Shown: in pieces, positions 60,228 through 64,000 of the stretch
Layout: each line of letters starts with the position of its first letter
Position numbering within the stretch: position 1 is the stretch's first letter
NCBI RefSeq assembly: GCF_000819685.1
Contig: NZ_CDBR01000005.1
Coordinates: forward strand, 124,001-188,000
Reading direction: 5' to 3'
DNA length: 64,000 nucleotides
DNA from: Aeromonas allosaccharophila
Lineage (GTDB): Bacteria > Pseudomonadota > Gammaproteobacteria > Enterobacterales > Aeromonadaceae
The notes under the pieces: generated by a model
Database searches by the model: none
What the model saw: only the letters and a program-made list of their open reading frames with translations
Told to the model about the DNA's origin: nothing
Program-made: the position numbers and the translations under genes

Positions 60228-60743
60228 ATGGGAATTCCGCAAAACAAAGCCGAGCTGCTGCTCGCGATCGATACCAATTTCGGCAAGCTGTTCAAGGCGT
60301 TGCAGGCCGTCCCCGAGAGCCGGGTGCGGGAGCCGACCCTGGCAGGGCACAGCAAGGGAACCACCATGAGCGTCGCCAATCTGCTGGCCTACCTTATTGG
60401 CTGGAACGAACTGCTGATCAAGTGGATCGAGCGGGATGAGGCGGGTCTACCGGTTGATTTTCCCGAGACCGGTTTTAAGTGGAACGAGCTGGGCAGGCTG
60501 GCTAAAACCTTCTATCGGGATTACGAAGGGCTCAGCTATCAGGCATTGTTGCAGCGGTTGGCGGCCGCCAGAGGGCGCATCATCGAACTGGTTGAGGCGC
60601 GCAGCGATAACCAACTGTATGGCAGCCTCTGGTATGAGAAGTGGACGCTCGGGCGGATGATCCAGTTCAATAGCGCCTCCCCCTATCTCAACGCCAACGG
60701 GCGGCTGCGCAAGTGGCTGAAGGGGATCGGTATTCGGGTATGA
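60228..60743 (+). CDS. ClbS/DfsB-family four-helix-bundle protein
   Basis: A 171-residue cytoplasmic protein of the ClbS/DfsB (DUF1706) family. Visible features are IPQNKAELLLAIDTNFGKL at the start, SVANLLAYLIGWNELLIKWI near 48, FPETGFKWNELGRLAKTFY near 78 and the C-terminal SPYLNANGRLRKWLK. ClbS is the colibactin self-resistance cyclopropane hydrolase, but most relatives have no known role and no colibactin genes are here. A run of G before GATCA-ATG is the ribosome site. Confidence 0.85.
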   Translation: MGIPQNKAELLLAIDTNFGKLFKALQAVPESRVREPTLAGHSKGTTMSVANLLAYLIGWNELLIKWIERDEAGLPVDFPETGFKWNELGRLAKTFYRDYEGLSYQALLQRLAAARGRIIELVEARSDNQLYGSLWYEKWTLGRMIQFNSASPYLNANGRLRKWLKGIGIRV

Positions 60744-60791
60744 ATGCCCCCAAAGCGGCATGTGGCCATGCTGCTGGCCTGACAGGATGAA

Positions 60792-60819
60792 AGAGAGGGG
60801 CGCTGCGGCGCCCCTCTCT
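60792..60819. terminator. Convergent hairpin between the ClbS-like and B3/B4 genes
   Basis: AGAGAGGGGCGC / GCGCCCCTCTCT, 12 perfect pairs, loop TGCG. T-runs are weak on both sides. Confidence 0.7.
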
Positions 60820-60852
60820 GTATCTGCTGATTAAACTCGTCTGGTCTGCGGT

Positions 60853-61545
60853 TTATTCGATATGGCCGATAAGGCTCTGCGCGATCACCGCCTCCGGCAT
60901 CATCTTCCGCAGTCCTGCAATCAGCCGCTCGCCTGCCTCCTGCAAGGCGGCCAGCGGCATCTCGGGCAGGCTCTCCAGAATGAACCACATCTGGCCCGAA
61001 TCGACACTTAGTCGGGTGCGCACCCCCTGCCGCCAGTTCCAGCGCCGACAGGTGACCCCCTTGTCATCCCGCCAGACCACCTCGCCGGGTTCCGGAGATT
61101 CGTGGGCGGGTTCGCCCCCTTTCATGGTATCGAACTGCTCGCTGCCATCGGCCACCACCAGTCGCGGCAGCCCCTCATAGGCGCGCAGGTTTTCGCCCCC
61201 GACCGGAATGGCGTAGCGGATGCTGATGGCATTGTAGAGATCGACCACGGGATCGATGGTGGGCAGGTTGCCATCGCGGGCGACCCGTTTTCTCAGGGCC
61301 TCGGCGGAACAGGGAGTCCGCTGCGGCTTGGCGCCGAACGTTCTGAACAGATCGCCCCAGGCGGCGAGGTGCGCCTCGGCCCACGGCACATCGGCGGTCA
61401 GCATGGCGGTGCAGGCTTCATCAAGGGCGCGCGCCCCCACGTTCGGGTCAACCACGGTCGCGGCTTGCACCGTGATACTCAGGGCGCGAAAGCCGGGGGC
61501 CAGTTGGCTGACTTCGGGGGAGATATGAGGGGTAATCAGTGACAT
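60853..61545 (-). CDS. Stand-alone tRNA-synthetase B3/B4-domain protein
   Basis: The 230-residue protein is a free-standing B3/B4 domain, the phenylalanyl-tRNA-synthetase beta-subunit module that contains the editing site. Family features are RKRVARDGNLPTIDPVVDLYNAISIRYAIPVGGEN (about 95-130), EPGEVVWRDDKGVTCRRWNWRQG near 170 and FILESLPE near 205. It may act in trans editing or bind an unrelated ligand; members are mostly uncharacterised. The tRNA-Phe genes lie 2.5 kb away, which is probably coincidence. Confidence 0.85.
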   Translation of the reverse strand: MSLITPHISPEVSQLAPGFRALSITVQAATVVDPNVGARALDEACTAMLTADVPWAEAHLAAWGDLFRTFGAKPQRTPCSAEALRKRVARDGNLPTIDPVVDLYNAISIRYAIPVGGENLRAYEGLPRLVVADGSEQFDTMKGGEPAHESPEPGEVVWRDDKGVTCRRWNWRQGVRTRLSVDSGQMWFILESLPEMPLAALQEAGERLIAGLRKMMPEAVIAQSLIGHIE

Positions 61546-61977
61546 AACGACTCCAGAATCGAAAGAGGCGAGAGGGAGCGGCTGCCGGACAGCATAGCGG
61601 CAACGGCAAATCCGGTTTGAGAGCCATCATGCGCGAACATGTTAAATAAGAAAATTTACATGTTCTTAATGGTTATAAGTTTCATGAATGAAAAATGGCG
61701 TGATCGCGGGGATGGCTGGTGTGGAGAATAAGGACATCCCGCCGCTTCCGGTTTGCTCCGGCAATGCCCCTTTGCCTCGCTGATCCGCAGCGGCAGCCGC
61801 TGGCCGCCCGGCTCCCTCCTGATACTCGCAATGGTCATGCCCAGACACGAGGCAGCGATTCAAATCGCTCGACGGCTCAATGAGTTGGCTATTGTTGGCG
61901 TTTTTTTCATCGTTCTGGCCCCGCTTATGCACACCTTCTCACATCACCACCAAGGGCTGCCGTCGCGGAGAGATATC
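61546..61977. other. 432-base non-coding interval with an AT-rich inverted repeat
   Basis: This divergent interval separates the B3/B4 gene from the next plus-strand gene. It holds the inverted repeat at 61635-61665, and otherwise I see no gene. An open frame extends through 61753-61977 in phase with the downstream gene, but the reading there looks non-family and lacks a ribosome site. Confidence 0.55.
61635..61665. repeat. Inverted repeat GAACATGT(T)AAAT / ATTTACATGTTC
   Basis: Twelve paired bases with one bulge around a six-base A-rich centre, in a locally AT-rich island. The dyad could be a repressor operator for the divergent genes. Confidence 0.6.
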
Positions 61978-62433
61978 ATGATCAGTACCCTGCTTCCCCT
62001 TGCCTCAATCGCCCTCAAGCTGGGCAGCCAGCTGCTTGGCAGCAGTAGCAAACCCCAGCCCGTGCAGCCTGCCGTACAGGAGGAGCACCTAGCCCCGACC
62101 GTCCAGGGGATGTTCCAGCGGCTCGGTATCAAGGATGCCGACAGCGAGCAGAACCGCTCGGCCATCAACCACTTTATGGGTGAGCTGATGCAGACTCTGG
62201 GACAGGAGAATGGCGGCCAATCCCTCTCTGCCGCCATCGATAGCGCCCGTAGCCAGTTGGCCAACGGCACCCAGAGCACCCGCCTCGATGCCCTGCAGAG
62301 CGAGCTCGATACCCTCAAGGGCTCCCTCGGTGCCAGCGATTTCAATCTCGATCAGCTGCTCGGCGCCTTTAAACAGACCCTGCCCAACGGCAATGGGGAG
62401 GGGGTCGGCAAACTGCTCAATGCCAGCGCCTGA
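61978..62433 (+). CDS. Hypothetical helical protein of 151 residues
   Basis: From the ATG at 61978 (GGAGA seven bases upstream) the protein begins MISTLLPLASIALKLGSQLL, a short amphipathic or hydrophobic helix without a clear signal cleavage site. It continues as Gln-, Ser- and Leu-rich helical sequence with two segments of heptad-like Leu spacing (FMGELMQTLG, RLDALQSELDTLKGSLG). No cysteine and no catalytic motif is seen. I do not recognise a family. Confidence 0.7.
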   Translation: MISTLLPLASIALKLGSQLLGSSSKPQPVQPAVQEEHLAPTVQGMFQRLGIKDADSEQNRSAINHFMGELMQTLGQENGGQSLSAAIDSARSQLANGTQSTRLDALQSELDTLKGSLGASDFNLDQLLGAFKQTLPNGNGEGVGKLLNASA

Positions 62434-62451
62434 ACGGCGGTGAGCAATAAA

Positions 62452-62476
62452 AAACGGCAACCTCGGGTTGCCGTTT
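62452..62476. terminator. Convergent terminator between the hypothetical gene and the PaiB-family gene
   Basis: AAACGGCAACC / GGTTGCCGTTT, 11 perfect pairs, three-base loop TCG, with A and T flanks usable in both directions. Confidence 0.88.
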
Positions 62477-62495
62477 CTGTTTGTGGTTTAACACG

Positions 62496-63131
62496 TTATG
62501 AGCGAGGTGATGGCGGGTTCTCCATATCGCTGGCTACTTCTACCTGCCCTCTAGCGTGCAAGGCGTGAGCTGCACCTTGGCGATCCGCTTCATCCTTGTT
62601 CTGGCCCAGTTTGAATTTGCCAACCAGCCGCTCTATCTCGATTTCAATGCCGACAACGGCCTGCACCATGGTTTCCATATATTCTCTCGGCGCATCCGCC
62701 ATTTTCCATGGGGTCGGTTCTCCGGCCTCATGATGACGAGTCAGATTTGCCAGCAGGCGGCGTACGAAGCGCGCATCATCGTGGATACGAATTCGGCCGT
62801 GGGCGTGTACCACGCTGTAGTTCCAGGTCGGCACCTGCTGGTGATGCACTTGCTTGCTCGGATACCAGCTGGGAGAGATGTAGGCATCGGCAGCCTTGAA
62901 GATCACCAGCACGTTGTCCCCATCCCGCACCTCTTGCCAGAGCGGGTTGTTGCGGGCGACATGGGCACGTAGGACGCCATGCTCCCCACTCTCCGCGTCC
63001 AGTTCGAATGGCAGATGGTTGGCATCCAGCCCCTGTGAACCGTGGGTGATCAGTGCTCCTAGCGGATGTGCCCGCATCAGCTGATACAGGGCCTCGGGGT
63101 CATCGGTGGCGAAATGGGGTGGCAGATACAT
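62496..63131 (-). CDS. FMN-binding negative transcriptional regulator, PaiB family
   Basis: The start at 63131 (AAGGA upstream) gives 211 residues and MYLPPHFATDDPEALYQLMR, the family N-terminus. The split-barrel flavin fold has HPLGALITHG near 23, NHLPFELD near 36, FKAADAYISPSWYPSK near 79 and VPTWNYSVVHAHGR near 102. A C-terminal helical part (EYMETMVQAVVGIEIEIERLVGKFKLGQNK) follows. B. subtilis PaiB represses sporulation and protease genes, but the role here is unknown and it could be a flavin enzyme. Confidence 0.9.
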   Translation of the reverse strand: MYLPPHFATDDPEALYQLMRAHPLGALITHGSQGLDANHLPFELDAESGEHGVLRAHVARNNPLWQEVRDGDNVLVIFKAADAYISPSWYPSKQVHHQQVPTWNYSVVHAHGRIRIHDDARFVRRLLANLTRHHEAGEPTPWKMADAPREYMETMVQAVVGIEIEIERLVGKFKLGQNKDEADRQGAAHALHARGQVEVASDMENPPSPRS

Positions 63132-63210
63132 GCAGATTCCTTCTATCGAGCGCTGACATCCATTCAACAACTACAGCCATCCCGTCAGCGGGACAAGCCA
63201 TTTCGGGCGC

Positions 63211-63234
63211 AAAAAAAGAGGGCTGGTGCCCTCT
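63211..63234 (-). terminator. argH terminator
   Basis: AGAGGGC / GCCCTCT with loop TGGT. On the minus strand it is followed by seven T. Confidence 0.93.
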
Positions 63235-63251
63235 CTCTGCGTTAACGGTAA

Positions 63252-64000
63252 TTAGCCGCGCTTGGCCAACCAGGCTTCGGCGGCGGTGAGTGCCGCTTCT
63301 ACCTGCTCGCGGGCGACGCCGCCTTTGGTGACTCGCTTGGCGAGGGTCGCTTCCAGCTCCAGATTGGGGTAGACGTCAAACTCGATCACCGGGCTGAAGC
63401 GCTGGAATTCGCCGATGGAGAGTTCCTCCAGCGGGCGACCCACGCTGATGGCGAAGACCACGGTTTCACCGACGATATGGTGCGCTTCACGGAACGGAAT
63501 GCCCTTGGCCACCAGATAGTCCGCCAGCTCGGTGGCGTTGGCGTAGCCGCCCTGCGCCGCCGCCATGGTGCGCTCGCCATTGACCTTCAGATCGATCAGC
63601 ACCAGCGCCGCCATGTCGAGGCAGTCGTGCCAGGTGTCGAGGGCATCGAACAGCCCCTCTTTGTCTTCCTGCATATCCTTGTTGTAGGCCAGCGGCAGCG
63701 CCTTGAGGCTCATCAGCATGCCCATCTGGGCGCCGACCACCCGACCGGTCTTGCCACGAATAAGCTCCAGCGCATCGGGGTTTTTCTTCTGCGGCATCAG
63801 GGAGGAACCCGAGGTCACCGCATCGGACAATTCGACAAAGCCCGCCTCGCCGGTGTTGTAGAAGATGAGATCTTCGGCAAACCGCGACAGGTGAGTCATT
63901 GAGAGGGACGCCACGTGCATCAGCTCCACCACGTGATCCCGATCGGAGACCGAATCCAGACTGTTGCGGGTGGCGCCACCAAAGCCCATGTCGAGCGCCA
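63252..64000 (-). CDS. argH: Argininosuccinate lyase ArgH (partial, N-terminal part outside window)
   Basis: The C-terminal 249 residues are present; the frame runs off the right edge. ArgH splits argininosuccinate into arginine and fumarate, the last arginine step. The superfamily signature [20 protein letters not shown] is complete, with the catalytic-loop Ser. [13 protein letters not shown] precedes it and [14 protein letters not shown] follows near the C-terminal helical domain. The C-terminal tail AWLAKRG is plain. There is no sign of fusion to argA within the visible part. Confidence 0.97.
   Translation of the reverse strand, partial: ALDMGFGGATRNSLDSVSDRDHVVELMHVASLSMTHLSRFAEDLIFYNTGEAGFVELSDAVTSGSSLMPQKKNPDALELIRGKTGRVVGAQMGMLMSLKALPLAYNKDMQEDKEGLFDALDTWHDCLDMAALVLIDLKVNGERTMAAAQGGYANATELADYLVAKGIPFREAHHIVGETVVFAISVGRPLEELSIGEFQRFSPVIEFDVYPNLELEATLAKRVTKGGVAREQVEAALTAAEAWLAKRG

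Noticed and set aside
61753..61977. 75-residue extension of the 151-residue hypothetical protein
   Set aside because: There is no ribosome site at the upstream start, and GGAGA sits just before the ATG at 61978. The reading upstream looks non-coding.

Overview
The window looks like a chromosomal segment of a GC-rich gammaproteobacterium, almost certainly Aeromonas. The reasons are the tapABCD type IV pilus cluster beside coaE-zapD-yacG, the nadC/ampD/pdhR-aceEF-lpdA order, a dcw cluster without ddl, and protein sequences typical of that genus. It is nearly all core genome. I see no insertion sequence, prophage, CRISPR array, integron or plasmid function. Both ends cut a gene: lpoA at the left and argH at the right.

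Layout. 1-2406: lpoA (partial) diverges from rsmI, followed by the RNase P RNA gene with its promoter and terminator. 2700-18662: the division and cell wall (dcw) cluster mraZ-rsmH-ftsL-ftsI-murE-murF-mraY-murD-ftsW-murG-murC-ftsQ-ftsA-ftsZ. It opens with a promoter and phased MraZ-binding repeats, and most junctions overlap. 18680-24150: lpxC, an M23 peptidase where enterobacteria keep secM, secA and mutT. 24178-30256, minus strand: yacG, zapD, coaE and the pilus genes tapD, tapC, tapB, tapA. 30495-32615: nadC, a small membrane-anchored aspartyl protease and ampD. 32651-40039: pdhR, aceE, aceF and lpdA (pyruvate dehydrogenase) with two PdhR-type operators. 40063-49552: a small lipoprotein, a chemoreceptor, a patatin with an outer-membrane barrel, acnB with a structured leader, and a CSS-EAL cyclic-di-GMP phosphodiesterase. 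49577-57958: an SDR/LysR divergent pair, a sugar-lactone-oxidase-like flavoprotein with a COG0523 GTPase, an MdtD-like exporter, a YbaK-type deacylase, folK-folB and plsY. 58006-58408: tRNA-Phe, tRNA-Thr, a second identical tRNA-Phe and tRNA-Asn. 58514-64000: a Gate-domain membrane protein, several small poorly known genes and argH.

How the genes work together. The dcw cluster makes the peptidoglycan precursor (MurC-F, MraY, MurG) and the septal machine that uses it (FtsI, L, Q, W, A, Z). LpoA, AmpD, the M23 protein and ZapD act on the same wall or division process. LpxC controls lipid A, and PlsY and CoaE supply phospholipid and CoA. PdhR, AceEF, Lpd and AcnB carry pyruvate carbon into and through the TCA cycle.

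I did not find a large new system. The most unusual signal is a 32-residue ORF between murD and ftsW. It overlaps both genes by ATGA and is a diverged copy of the MurD C-terminus, kept at protein level despite many synonymous changes. Other points to check are a multi-hairpin leader before acnB, an unlisted 59-residue lipoprotein, a 37-residue ORF divergent from mutT, and an inverted repeat near 61650.
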